DNA from: Geodermatophilus africanus | Lineage (GTDB): Bacteria; Actinomycetota; Actinomycetes; Mycobacteriales; Geodermatophilaceae | Length of the DNA stretch: 64,000 bases | NCBI RefSeq assembly: GCF_900107105.1 | Contig: NZ_FNOT01000002.1 | Coordinates: 1 to 64,000, forward strand | Direction of reading: 5' to 3' | Part shown: piece after piece, positions 11,372-20,403 of the stretch | How the letters are laid out: the number at the start of each line of letters is the position of its first letter | Position numbering within the stretch: position 1 is the stretch's first letter | Notes under the pieces: generated by a model | What the model saw: only the letters and a program-made list of their open reading frames with translations | Database searches by the model: none | Told to the model about the DNA's origin: nothing | Translations under genes and position numbers: made by a program

Positions 11372-11418
11372 CCCGTCCCCCTCACCCCTCGCGAGCTCGG
11401 GGTGAGCCTCCGGACGGG
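11372..11418. repeat. dispersed hairpin element, copy 1
   Basis: Two-step hairpin: CCCGTCC (11372-11378) with GGACGGG (11412-11418), inside it CTCACCCC (11381-11388) with GGGGTGAG (11399-11406), loop TCGCGAGCTC. It sits just after ftsK and probably ends its transcription. Same family as the copies near 13610, 14246, 15704, 20353, 24541, 43104, 47423 and 51217. Confidence 0.75.
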
Positions 11419-11453
11419 GCGGTGAGCGGCGGGGGGCAGGGGGGTCCGTCACC

Positions 11454-11459
11454 TACGAT
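11454..11459 (+). promoter_or_regulatory. -10 hexamer for leaderless rimO
   Basis: TACGAT ends six bases before the rimO GTG. No ribosome binding site is visible. Confidence 0.65.
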
Positions 11460-11465
11460 GGACCG

Positions 11466-12893
11466 GTGACACCTCCGATCGACCCTGCCCGCACCGTGGC
11501 GGTGGTGACCCTCGGGTGTGCCCGCAACGAGGTCGACTCGGAGGAGCTGGCCGGCCGGCTGGCCTCGGGCGGGTACCGCCTGGTCGAGGACGCCGAGGGC
11601 GCGGACGCCGTCCTGGTGAACACCTGCGGCTTCATCGAGTCCGCCAAGAAGGACTCCGTCGACGCCATCCTGGCCGCCACCGACTCCGGCGCCCGGGTGG
11701 TCGCGGTCGGCTGCATGGCCGAGCGGTACGGCTCCGAGCTGGCCGGCGCGCTGCCCGAGGCGACGGTCCTCGGCTTCGACGACTACGCGGCGATCGGCGA
11801 CCGGCTCGACGACGTGCTCACCGGCCGGGCGCTCGTCCCGCACGACCCGCGCGACCGGCGCACCCTGCTGCCGATCAGCCCGGTCGAGCGCACGGCGGCG
11901 GTCGCCGCGGTCGACGCCCCGGTCATCCCCGGCCACGGCTGGCTGCCGCGGCGCCGGCTGGCCTCCGGCCCGTCGGCCGCGCTCAAGCTCGCCTCCGGCT
12001 GCGACCGGCGGTGCGCCTTCTGCGCCATCCCGGCCTTCCGCGGCTCGTTCGTCTCCCGGCCGCCCGCCGAGGTGCTCGGCGAGGCGGAGTGGCTGGCCTC
12101 CCAGGGTGTCACCGAGCTGGTGCTGGTCAGCGAGAACTCGACGTCCTACGGCAAGGACCTCGGCGACCTGAGGCACCTGGAGCGGCTGCTGCCGCAGCTG
12201 GCCGCCGTCGAGGGCATCACCCGGGTGCGGGTGGCCTACCTGCAGCCGGCCGAGCTGCGGCCGGGCCTGCTCGAGGTCATCGCCGGCACGGACGGCGTCG
12301 CCCCCTACTTCGACCTGTCCTTCCAGCACTCCTCGCCGACCCTGCTGCGCCGGATGCGCCGCTTCGGTGGCACCGACGACTTCCTCGCGCTGATCGCGCG
12401 GGCCCGTGCGCTCGCGCCGACCGCCGGGTTCCGCACCAACGTCATCCTCGGCTTCCCGGGGGAGACCGAGGACGACGTGGCCGAGCTCGAGCGCTTCCTC
12501 GTCGAGGGCCGGCTCGACGCCGTCGGGGTCTTCGGCTACTCCGACGAGGAGGGCACCGAGGCGATGCGGCTGCCCGGCAAGCTCGACCAGGCCGAGATCG
12601 ACGCCCGCGTCCGGCGGATCACCGACCTGGTCGAGGAGCTCACGGCGCAGCGCGCCGAGGACCGGCTGGGGGAGCGGGTGGAGGTGCTCCTCACCGAGGA
12701 CCTCGCCGCCGACGAGGGGCCCGGGGTGTGGTCCGGGCACGCCGCCCACCAGGACCCGGAGGCCGACGGGACGACGACGGTCACGGGGGTGCCCGCCGGT
12801 GCGGTCGCCGGCCTGGTGGTGGCCGCGGAGGTCGTCGGCACGGAGGGCGTGGACCTGGTGGCCGCGGCCCTGGTACCCGCGGTGCGCGCATGA
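11466..12893 (+). CDS. rimO: ribosomal protein S12 methylthiotransferase RimO
   Basis: Radical-SAM enzyme that adds a methylthio group to the conserved aspartate of ribosomal protein S12. The 475 residues have the MTTase N-terminal domain with cluster cysteines in Leu-Gly-Cys-Ala-Arg-Asn (about 17-22), Asn-Thr-Cys-Gly-Phe and Val-Gly-Cys-Met-Ala. The radical-SAM motif is Cys-x3-Cys-x2-Cys at about 179-186, and the C terminus is a TRAM domain. Gly-Cys-Ala-Arg-Asn and Asn-Thr-Cys-Gly-Phe-Ile separate RimO from MiaB, which is also in this window at 41624. Its stop overlaps the pgsA ATG by four bases. Confidence 0.95.
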   Translation: MTPPIDPARTVAVVTLGCARNEVDSEELAGRLASGGYRLVEDAEGADAVLVNTCGFIESAKKDSVDAILAATDSGARVVAVGCMAERYGSELAGALPEATVLGFDDYAAIGDRLDDVLTGRALVPHDPRDRRTLLPISPVERTAAVAAVDAPVIPGHGWLPRRRLASGPSAALKLASGCDRRCAFCAIPAFRGSFVSRPPAEVLGEAEWLASQGVTELVLVSENSTSYGKDLGDLRHLERLLPQLAAVEGITRVRVAYLQPAELRPGLLEVIAGTDGVAPYFDLSFQHSSPTLLRRMRRFGGTDDFLALIARARALAPTAGFRTNVILGFPGETEDDVAELERFLVEGRLDAVGVFGYSDEEGTEAMRLPGKLDQAEIDARVRRITDLVEELTAQRAEDRLGERVEVLLTEDLAADEGPGVWSGHAAHQDPEADGTTTVTGVPAGAVAGLVVAAEVVGTEGVDLVAAALVPAVRA

Positions 12894-13549
12894 GCGCTCC
12901 GGCGGACCCGGCCGCCACCCCGCCCCAGTCAGGTCGGGTGGTCAACGTGCCCAACGCGCTGACCGTGCTGCGGTTGGCCCTGGTGCCGGTGTTCGCCGTG
13001 CTGCTGTTCGCCGAGGGCGGGATGGACGACGAGTGGCGGTACTGGGCCACCCTCGTCTTCGCGCTGGCGATCATCACCGACCGCTACGACGGGATGATCG
13101 CCCGGCGCACCGGCCAGGTGACCGAGTTCGGCAAGCTCGCCGACCCGATCGCCGACAAGGCGCTGACCGGCACCGCCCTCATCGGCCTCTCGGTGCTGAC
13201 CCTGCTGCCGTGGTGGGTGACGCTGACGATCCTCGTCCGCGAGGTCGGCGTGACGTTGCTGCGCTTCTGGGTGATCCGCCACGGCGTGATCGCCGCCAGC
13301 CGGGGTGGCAAGGCCAAGACCGTCGTCCAGGCGCTGGCCATCGGGCTCTACACCCTCCCGTTCGACGGCTGGTTCGGCAGCCTCCGGTGGTGGGTGATGG
13401 CCGTCGCCGTGGTGCTCACCGTGGCGACCGGGCTGGACTACGTGCAGCGCGCCCTGGCGCTGCGACGCGCCGGCGCCCGCGCGGTGCGCGCCGCGGCCGC
13501 CCGCCGCTCGACCGGGCCGGCCGGTCCCCGGACCGACGCCGCCGCCTGA
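12890..13549 (+). CDS. pgsA: CDP-diacylglycerol-glycerol-3-phosphate phosphatidyltransferase
   Basis: Membrane enzyme making phosphatidylglycerol phosphate from CDP-diacylglycerol and glycerol-3-phosphate. The 219-residue protein carries the CDP-alcohol phosphatidyltransferase signature DxxDGxxAR-x8-G-x3-D-x3-D at about residues 64-86 (starting Asp-Arg-Tyr-Asp-Gly-Met-Ile-Ala-Arg). Several membrane segments are present (about 22-42, 50-63, 95-115, 150-185) and the C-terminal tail is basic. The ATG overlaps the rimO stop, so both share one mRNA. The rimO-pgsA-clgR order matches the mycobacterial pgsA3-clgR neighbourhood, which is why PgsA is preferred over other CDP-alcohol transferases. Confidence 0.9.
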   Translation: MSAPADPAATPPQSGRVVNVPNALTVLRLALVPVFAVLLFAEGGMDDEWRYWATLVFALAIITDRYDGMIARRTGQVTEFGKLADPIADKALTGTALIGLSVLTLLPWWVTLTILVREVGVTLLRFWVIRHGVIAASRGGKAKTVVQALAIGLYTLPFDGWFGSLRWWVMAVAVVLTVATGLDYVQRALALRRAGARAVRAAAARRSTGPAGPRTDAAA

Positions 13550-13568
13550 AGCAAGCCCCCCCCGCGCC

Positions 13569-13656
13569 CCACCACTCGCGAGCTCGTGGCCGGACCCTGT
13601 CAGGGGCCGCCCGTCCTCCCCACCCTCCCAGGCTCACGGCGGGTCCCGGGACGGGG
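13569..13656. repeat. dispersed hairpin element, copy 2
   Basis: After pgsA the TCGCGAGCTC loop motif (13576-13585) and a short CCCTG/CAGGG hairpin are followed by CCCGTCC (13610-13616) paired with GGACGGG (13649-13655). Same family as copy 1. Confidence 0.65.
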
Positions 13657-13683
13657 AAACGGAAGAGTCGCCTGGCCTCCGGC

Positions 13684-13701
13684 GTTACGCCCAGAGCGGA
13701 C
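13684..13701 (+). promoter_or_regulatory. candidate ClgR box upstream of clgR
   Basis: CGC at 13688-13690 and GCG at 13696-13698 are separated by five bases (CCAGA), the CGC-N5-GCG core known for ClgR operators, and the flanking bases also fit well. A possible -10 TACCGT lies at 13740-13745, which would place the box near -59, a position suited to activation. Confidence 0.6.
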
Positions 13702-13805
13702 TCGCCCGGCCGGGCACGCTGGGCGTCAGCGGTGCCGCGTACCGTGAGCGCACGGCGCCCTTCCCGGGAGCCGCCGCTTCCGCAGAGGCAGGACAGGAGA
13801 CGGCG

Positions 13806-14213
13806 ATGACGCTGCTGCGCACCCAGCTCGGGACGACCCTGCGTGGCCACCGGCTGCGCCAGCGTCGGACGCTGCGCGACGTCTCCGGTGCCGCTCGGGT
13901 GAGCTTGGGCTACCTCTCCGAGGTCGAGCGGGGGCAGAAGGAGGCGTCCTCCGAGCTGCTCGCCTCGATCTGCGACGCCCTCGACGTCGAGCTCGCCGAC
14001 CTGCTCGCCGAGGTCAGCCTGGGGCTGCGGAGCGACGACGTCCGCGTCCGCCCGCTGCTCCCCGCACCCGATGCCTCCGGCGTCCCCGCCGAGGAGGTGC
14101 CCGCGGAGGTCCTGGCCGGCGAGCAGCCGGTCGCCGAGCCCGCGCTGGCCCTGGTGGGTGCACCCGCCCGCGCCTCCGGCCGCCCCGCCGGCGAGGTGTC
14201 GCTGGCGGCCTGA
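13806..14213 (+). CDS. clgR: ClgR-type transcriptional regulator
   Basis: A 135-residue XRE-type DNA-binding protein. Known ClgR proteins activate clp protease and other stress genes in actinobacteria. The HTH domain covers about residues 8-66, with the turn [18 protein letters not shown] (26-43), the ClgR hallmark. The tail is Ala/Pro-rich and ends Ser-Leu-Ala-Ala, resembling a ClpP degradation tag; proteolytic control of ClgR is established in relatives. A ribosome site (GACAGGAGACGGCG) precedes the ATG. A ClgR box lies about 110 bases upstream, suggesting autoregulation. Confidence 0.9.
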   Translation: MTLLRTQLGTTLRGHRLRQRRTLRDVSGAARVSLGYLSEVERGQKEASSELLASICDALDVELADLLAEVSLGLRSDDVRVRPLLPAPDASGVPAEEVPAEVLAGEQPVAEPALALVGAPARASGRPAGEVSLAA

Positions 14214-14245
14214 CGGAGGGCCCCTCTGCCCCCCGCCGTGGAGGA

Positions 14246-14287
14246 CCCCGTCCCCCTCGCACGCTCGGGGCGAGCCTCTGGACGGGG
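14246..14287. repeat. dispersed hairpin element, copy 3
   Basis: CCCCGTCC (14246-14253) pairs with GGACGGGG (14280-14287), with CTCGC/GCGAG inside. It lies after clgR and before the DUF4032 gene. A CCCTGCAGGG palindrome follows at 14300-14309. Confidence 0.7.
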
Positions 14288-14434
14288 CCGGCGGCGGGCC
14301 CCTGCAGGGGGGCCACCAGCCTCCACAGGCCCAGGCCGGACCGGGCGCACTGCTGCCGCGCAGCGGTCGTGGCAGGCTGACCGCGGACCCCCACCGAGGG
14401 TCGCCGGCTGCTGCGCGCCACAACGGAGGTCGCC

Positions 14435-15670
14435 GTGCGGTACCTCTTCCGGCCACCGGCCACCGACGGGGCCGCCCTGCTGAGCCTGCCCTTCCACCTG
14501 CCACTCGAGCAGTGGGACCCCGAGCTGCTGCTCGAGGTCCCCCAGCGCGGCATCTCGCGGCACGTCGTCCGCTTCACCGCACAGGGCGGGCACGTCTACG
14601 CCCTGAAGGAGATCCCCGAGCCGCTGGCCCGCCACGAGTACGCGCTGCTCGGGCAGTTCGAGGAGGAGGGGCTGCCGTCGGTCTCGGTGCTGGGCATCTG
14701 CGTCGACCGCCCGGACGGGCAGGACGCCGTCCTGGTGACCCGGTACCTCGAGTACTCGATGTCCTACCGGTACCTGTTCTCCCGGCCGCACGGCGAGCAC
14801 TCCGCCGAGCAGCTGCTCGACACGATGGTGGTGCTGCTCGTCCGGCTGCACCTGGCCGGTGTCTTCTGGGGCGACTGCTCGCTGTCCAACACGCTGTTCC
14901 GGCTCGACGCCGGCGCCTTCACCGCCCACCTGGTGGACGCCGAGACCTCCGAGCGGCACCCGCAACTGAGCCCCGGGCAGCGGCGCTACGACGTCGACCT
15001 CGCCCGCGAGCGCGTGGGGGCCGAGCTGCTCGACCTGCAGTTCGGCGAGATGCTGCCCGCCTACGTCGACCCGATCGAGGTCGCCGACAGCCTGCCGGTG
15101 CGCTACGAGGCGCTGTGGGAGGAGGTGACCCGGGAGGAGGTCTTCGCGCTCGCCGAGCAGCGCCAGCGGGTCGCCGAGCGCCTCCAGCGGCTCAACGACC
15201 TGGGCTTCGACGTCGGCGAGATCGAACTGGTCACCGACCCGGAGGGCGGCGCGCGGCTGCGCGTGGAGACCCGTGTCTCCGAGCCCGGCCAGAACCGCCG
15301 GGAGCTGTTCCGGCTGACCGGCCTGGAGGTTCAGGAGCGCCAGGCCCGCCGGCTGCTCAACGACCTGCGCGCCTACCGGGCCACCCTGGAGCAGAAGCTG
15401 GGCACCCCCGTGCCCGAGACCGTCGCGGGGTACCGCTGGCTGGCCGAGGCCTACCAGCCCGTCGTGGAGGCCGTCCCGGCCGACCTCGCCGGCCGGCTGG
15501 CGCCCGCTGAGGTCTTCCACGAAATCCTCGAGCACCGCTGGTTCCTCTCGGAGAAGGCAGGCCACGACGTCGGGACGACGCGGGCCGCGCGCTCCTACTT
15601 CGACACCGTGCTGCCCCGCACGCCCAAGGAGCTGACCACCCCGTCGGCCATCGTCGGGGGCCGCGACTGA
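14435..15670 (+). CDS. DUF4032 kinase-like protein
   Basis: A 411-residue cytosolic protein of the DUF4032 family, distantly related to lipopolysaccharide kinases. The N-terminal half looks kinase-like: Tyr-Ala-Leu-Lys-Glu (about 57-61) could be the ATP-binding Lys, and Phe-Trp-Gly-Asp-Cys-Ser-Leu-Ser-Asn-Thr-Leu-Phe (about 143-154) matches a catalytic loop D-x4-N. Val-Asp-Ala-Glu-Thr (about 168-172) takes the place of the usual metal-binding DFG. The DUF4032 domain proper fills the C-terminal half. The GTG start follows GGAGGT by four bases. No substrate is known. Position directly before a trehalose/alpha-glucoside importer hints at a link with sugar use; this is inference. Confidence 0.85.
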   Translation: MRYLFRPPATDGAALLSLPFHLPLEQWDPELLLEVPQRGISRHVVRFTAQGGHVYALKEIPEPLARHEYALLGQFEEEGLPSVSVLGICVDRPDGQDAVLVTRYLEYSMSYRYLFSRPHGEHSAEQLLDTMVVLLVRLHLAGVFWGDCSLSNTLFRLDAGAFTAHLVDAETSERHPQLSPGQRRYDVDLARERVGAELLDLQFGEMLPAYVDPIEVADSLPVRYEALWEEVTREEVFALAEQRQRVAERLQRLNDLGFDVGEIELVTDPEGGARLRVETRVSEPGQNRRELFRLTGLEVQERQARRLLNDLRAYRATLEQKLGTPVPETVAGYRWLAEAYQPVVEAVPADLAGRLAPAEVFHEILEHRWFLSEKAGHDVGTTRAARSYFDTVLPRTPKELTTPSAIVGGRD

Positions 15671-15703
15671 GGAAGGACTCCCTCGCCCCCACCGTGGAAG
15701 GAT

Positions 15704-15750
15704 CCCGTCCTGCCCACCCTTCGCAGGCTCGGGGCGGGACCCGGGACGGG
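15704..15750. repeat. dispersed hairpin element, copy 4
   Basis: CCCGTCC (15704-15710) pairs with GGACGGG (15744-15750) around a TTCGCAGGCTC loop, after the DUF4032 gene. GGCCGGCGGCGGGCCCCTGC just behind it repeats the sequence behind copy 3. Confidence 0.7.
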
Positions 15751-15798
15751 GCCGGCGGCGGGCCCCTGCCCCGGGGCCGCGGAGGCGGTGTAACGAGG

Positions 15799-15851
15799 CG
15801 ATTTCGTTCGAGTTGACACCCACTGTGAGCTGGGCCACGGTACGAAAATCG
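15799..15851 (+). promoter_or_regulatory. lpqY operon promoter flanked by inverted operator-like sites
   Basis: A TTGACA -35 (15813-15818) and CACGGT -10 (15836-15841) are 17 bases apart. CGATTTCGTT (15799-15808) and ACGAAAATCG (15842-15851), nearly inverse copies, flank the promoter about 43 bp apart. This suits a sugar-responsive repressor binding on both sides. The region is locally AT-richer than its surroundings. Confidence 0.6.
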
Positions 15852-15893
15852 CGGTGATCCCAAGCTCGCTGCTCGCCAACGGAGGCGGATGAC

Positions 15894-17234
15894 GTGTTGA
15901 CGAACGGCAAGGTCAGACCACCCGGCGGAGCCGCTCCACGGGCGCGCAGGCGCTCGGTGGGCGGGGCTGCCGCCGCGGCGGTCCTGGCCTCGACGCTCGC
16001 CGCCTGTGGCGGTGGCGGTAGTGGGAGCGCGGCTCCTGTCCTGAACTGGTACATCAACCCCGACTCCGGCGGGCAGGCCGAGATCGCGGCCCGCTGCTCC
16101 GCGGAGTCGAACGGCGCGTACACGATCACGACCTCGCAGCTGCCCCGGGAGTCGTCCGCCCAGCGCGAGCAGCTCGTCCGCCGGCTGGCGGCCAACGACG
16201 CCTCGATCGACCTGATGAGCCTGGACCCCCCGTACATCCCCGAGTTCGCGCAGGCCGGCTTCCTGGCCCCCGTCCCCGAGGACCTCGCCGGGCGGGTCAC
16301 GGAGGGCGTCGTGCAGAGCTCCATCGACTCCGCGACGTGGGACGGGGAACTGGTCGCCATCCCGTTCTGGGCCAACACCCAGCTGCTGTGGTACCGCGAG
16401 TCCGTGGCGGAGGCGGCCGGCCTCGACATGACCCAGCCGGTGACCTGGGAGCAGCTCGTCACGGCCGCCCAGGACCAGGGCAAGATCCTCAGCGCCCAGG
16501 GCCGGCGCGCCGAGTCGCTGGTGGTGTGGCTCAACGCGCTCGTCGAGTCGGCCGGCGGCGCCATCATCGAGGAGAACTCCGAGAACCCGGAGGACATCCA
16601 GCTGGGGCTGACCAGTCCGGAGGCCGCCCGGGCCACCGAGGTGATGAACACCGTGGCGAACTCCGGCGTCGTCGGGCCGGCCTTCTCCACGTCGAGCGAG
16701 GACACCAGCGCCACCGAGTTCGAGAGCGCGGACGCCGGCTTCATGGTCAACTGGCCGTTCGTCTACTCGCGGGCACTCGCCGCCGTCGAGGCGGGCACCC
16801 TGGACGCCTCCGTGCCCGAGGACTACGGCTGGGCGCTGTACCCGGCCGTCGACGAGGGTCAGCCGAGCGCTCCCCCCTTCGGCGGGATCGACCTGGGCGT
16901 CAGCGCCGTGAGCCGCAACGTCGACCTGGCCTACCAGGCGACGGAGTGCATCACCAGCGACGAGAACCAGGCGTACTACATGACGACGAACGGCAACCCC
17001 GCCTCCTCGTCCGCGGTGTACGACGACCCCGAGGTCCTGGAGGTCTTCCCGATGGCCCCGACGATCCTCGAGTCGCTGGAGGCGGCGGCCAACCGCCCGC
17101 AGACGCCGTACTACAGCGAGGTCTCCGGAGCCATCCAGCGGGAGTACCACCCGCCGTCGTCGGTGACGCCCGAGACCGGTGAGCGGGCCCAGGCCCTGAT
17201 CCAGGCCGTCCTGTCAGGAGACCAGCTGCTATGA
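15894..17234 (+). CDS. lpqY: LpqY-type sugar-binding lipoprotein
   Basis: Extracytoplasmic binding protein of a CUT1 ABC importer. The 446 residues begin with a lipoprotein signal (basic Arg-Ala-Arg-Arg-Arg, hydrophobic Ala/Val/Leu run, lipobox Leu-Ala-Ala-Cys with Cys38). Several segments match mycobacterial LpqY, the trehalose-binding lipoprotein: Gln-Arg-Glu-Gln-Leu-Val-Arg-Arg-Leu-Ala (about 85-94), Asn-Thr-Gln-Leu-Leu-Trp-Tyr-Arg (about 161-168) and Val-Asn-Trp-Pro-Phe-Val (about 283-288). The GTG start has GGAGG eight bases upstream. It leads the lpqY-sugA-sugB-sugC operon and overlaps sugA by four bases. The ligand could be trehalose or another alpha-glucoside; the alpha-glucosidase gene downstream leaves this open. 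Confidence 0.87.
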   Translation: MLTNGKVRPPGGAAPRARRRSVGGAAAAAVLASTLAACGGGGSGSAAPVLNWYINPDSGGQAEIAARCSAESNGAYTITTSQLPRESSAQREQLVRRLAANDASIDLMSLDPPYIPEFAQAGFLAPVPEDLAGRVTEGVVQSSIDSATWDGELVAIPFWANTQLLWYRESVAEAAGLDMTQPVTWEQLVTAAQDQGKILSAQGRRAESLVVWLNALVESAGGAIIEENSENPEDIQLGLTSPEAARATEVMNTVANSGVVGPAFSTSSEDTSATEFESADAGFMVNWPFVYSRALAAVEAGTLDASVPEDYGWALYPAVDEGQPSAPPFGGIDLGVSAVSRNVDLAYQATECITSDENQAYYMTTNGNPASSSAVYDDPEVLEVFPMAPTILESLEAAANRPQTPYYSEVSGAIQREYHPPSSVTPETGERAQALIQAVLSGDQLL

Positions 17235-18193
17235 GCACCACCACGCTGCCACCCACCGAGAAGACCCAACCGGTCGCGGCTCCCCGCGGCACCATCAGCG
17301 ACCGCTCGCGCGCCGAACGCCGGCTCGGCTGGCTGCTGGCCGGCCCGGCCTTCGTGGTCATGCTGCTCGTCACCGCGTACCCGATCCTGCAGGCGGTCTG
17401 GTACTCGCTGTTCAACTACCGCCTGACCGACCCGGAGAACCGGTCGTTCCGGGGACTGGGCAACTACGCGGTGATCCTGTCCGACGGCCTCTGGTGGCAG
17501 GCACTCCTCGTCACGGTGTTTATCACCGTGGTGACCGTCGTCGTCGAGCTGGTCCTGGGCTTCGCCCTGGCGTTGGTCATGGCCAAGGCGCTCAGTTCCA
17601 TCCGGCCCGTCGTCCGGGCGGCGATCCTCATCCCGTACGCGGTCATCACGGTCGTCTCGGCCTTCGCGTGGGCGTTCGCCTTCCGGATCGAGACCGGCTT
17701 CGTGAACAGCTGGTTCGCCTGGCTCCCCGGGATCGCAGCGGACACCGACTGGTTCGGCGGCCAGTGGACCTCGCTGCTCGTGATCTGCCTGGCCGAGATC
17801 TGGAAGACAACGCCCTTCATCTCGCTGCTGATCCTGGCGGGCCTCGCGCAGGTCCCCGAGGTGCTGCAGGAGGCGGCCAAGGTCGACGGCGCCAGCTGGT
17901 GGCAGCGGATGTGGCGGGTGACCATCCCGAACATGAAGGCGGCGATCATGGTCGCCCTGCTGTTCCGCACGCTCGACGCGTTCCGCATCTTCGACTCGAT
18001 CTTCATCATGACGGCCGGCGCCAACGGCACGGAGTCGGTCTCGTTCCTGGCCTACCGGCAGACGATCGCTCGGGTGGAGATCGGCCTCGGCTCCGCGGTG
18101 TCGGTCCTGCTGTTCCTGAGCGTCGTGCTGATCGCGTTCATCTTCATCAAGGGCTTCCGGATCGACCTGGCCCAGGCGAGAGGGGAAGGCTGA
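17231..18193 (+). CDS. sugA: sugar ABC transporter permease SugA
   Basis: First of two membrane permeases of the importer, 320 residues. An N-terminal extension of about 30 residues is followed by six membrane segments (about 37-57, 90-118, 127-150, 170-190, 225-245, 285-310). The EAA loop that contacts the ATPase reads Glu-Ala-Ala-Lys-Val-Asp-Gly-Ala-Ser (about 214-222) followed by Pro-Asn-Met-Lys-Ala-Ala. The start overlaps lpqY by ATGA and the stop overlaps the sugB ATG by one base (TGATG), so the operon is tightly coupled. Confidence 0.9.
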   Translation: MSTTTLPPTEKTQPVAAPRGTISDRSRAERRLGWLLAGPAFVVMLLVTAYPILQAVWYSLFNYRLTDPENRSFRGLGNYAVILSDGLWWQALLVTVFITVVTVVVELVLGFALALVMAKALSSIRPVVRAAILIPYAVITVVSAFAWAFAFRIETGFVNSWFAWLPGIAADTDWFGGQWTSLLVICLAEIWKTTPFISLLILAGLAQVPEVLQEAAKVDGASWWQRMWRVTIPNMKAAIMVALLFRTLDAFRIFDSIFIMTAGANGTESVSFLAYRQTIARVEIGLGSAVSVLLFLSVVLIAFIFIKGFRIDLAQARGEG

Positions 18194-19026
18194 TGTCCCA
18201 GCGGGAGAAGACCTGGTGGATCGTCGGAGGGATCCTGATCGTCCTCTACGCGCTGTTCCCGATCGCCTGGATCGTGTCGTTGTCGTTCAAGGCGTCGGCG
18301 GACATCGCCAACCAGTCGTTCCTGCCGTCGTCGGTCACCTGGGAGAACTACTCGACGATCCTCACCGGGTCGGCCAGCGGGCTCTTCCTGCCGGCGTTGC
18401 GGAACTCGTTCGGCATCTGCCTGATCGCGACGTTCATCTCCTGCATCCTGTCGATGTTCGCCGCGTACGCCATCGCCCGGCTGGACTTCCCCGGTAAGAA
18501 GCTGATCCTGTCGACGGCGCTCGGGGTGGCGATCTTCCCGGTGATCTCGATCGTGACGCCGCTGTTCAACCTGTGGCGGCAGATCGGGCTCTACGACACC
18601 TGGCCCGGGCTGATCATCCCCTACCTCTCCCTGACCCTGCCGATCTCCATCTGGACGATGTCGGCGTTCTTCCGGGAGATCCCCTGGGAGATGGAGCAGG
18701 CCGCGCAGGTCGACGGCGCGACCACCTGGCAGGCGTTCCGCAAGGTGATCGTGCCGCTGGCCGCCCCGGGCGTCTTCACCACCGCGATCATCGCCTTCTT
18801 CATCGCCTGGAACGACTTCGCGTACGGCATCTCGCTGACCTCGACCGAGGCGTCGCGGCCGGTACCCGCCGCGCTGGGCCTGTTCTCCGGTGCCTCGCAG
18901 TTCGAGGACCCGACCGGGGCGATCGCCGCGGCGGCGGTCGTCGTCACCATCCCGGTCGTCGTCCTCGTGCTGCTCTTCCAGCGGCGCATCGTCGCCGGTC
19001 TCACCAACGGCGCGGTCAAGGGCTGA
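18193..19026 (+). CDS. sugB: sugar ABC transporter permease SugB
   Basis: Second permease of the importer, 277 residues, with six membrane segments. The first is at about 9-30 and is followed by Ser-Leu-Ser-Phe-Lys-Ala-Ser-Ala-Asp-Ile, a usual CUT1 permease feature. The EAA loop reads Glu-Gln-Ala-Ala-Gln-Val-Asp-Gly-Ala-Thr (about 167-176), with Val-Pro-Leu-Ala-Ala-Pro-Gly after it. The ATG lies in the sugA stop (TGATG). An intergenic gap of 37 bases with GCGAGGGGACGAG leads to sugC. Confidence 0.9.
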   Translation: MSQREKTWWIVGGILIVLYALFPIAWIVSLSFKASADIANQSFLPSSVTWENYSTILTGSASGLFLPALRNSFGICLIATFISCILSMFAAYAIARLDFPGKKLILSTALGVAIFPVISIVTPLFNLWRQIGLYDTWPGLIIPYLSLTLPISIWTMSAFFREIPWEMEQAAQVDGATTWQAFRKVIVPLAAPGVFTTAIIAFFIAWNDFAYGISLTSTEASRPVPAALGLFSGASQFEDPTGAIAAAAVVVTIPVVVLVLLFQRRIVAGLTNGAVKG

Positions 19027-19063
19027 CCCCCGTATCCACCACCCAGCGAGGGGACGAGATCTC

Positions 19064-20344
<1,281 letters not shown>

Positions 20345-20352
20345 CGGAGGAT

Positions 20353-20399
20353 CCGTCCTCCCCCACCCTGCGCACGGTCGGGGCGGGGGCCCGGGACGG
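20353..20399. repeat. dispersed hairpin element, copy 5
   Basis: CCGTCC (20353-20358) pairs with GGACGG (20394-20399), and CCCC/GGGG segments pair inside. It ends only four bases before the alpha-glucosidase ATG, so it could end the sug operon or shape the start region of the next gene. Confidence 0.6.
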
Positions 20400-20403
20400 T
20401 GCC

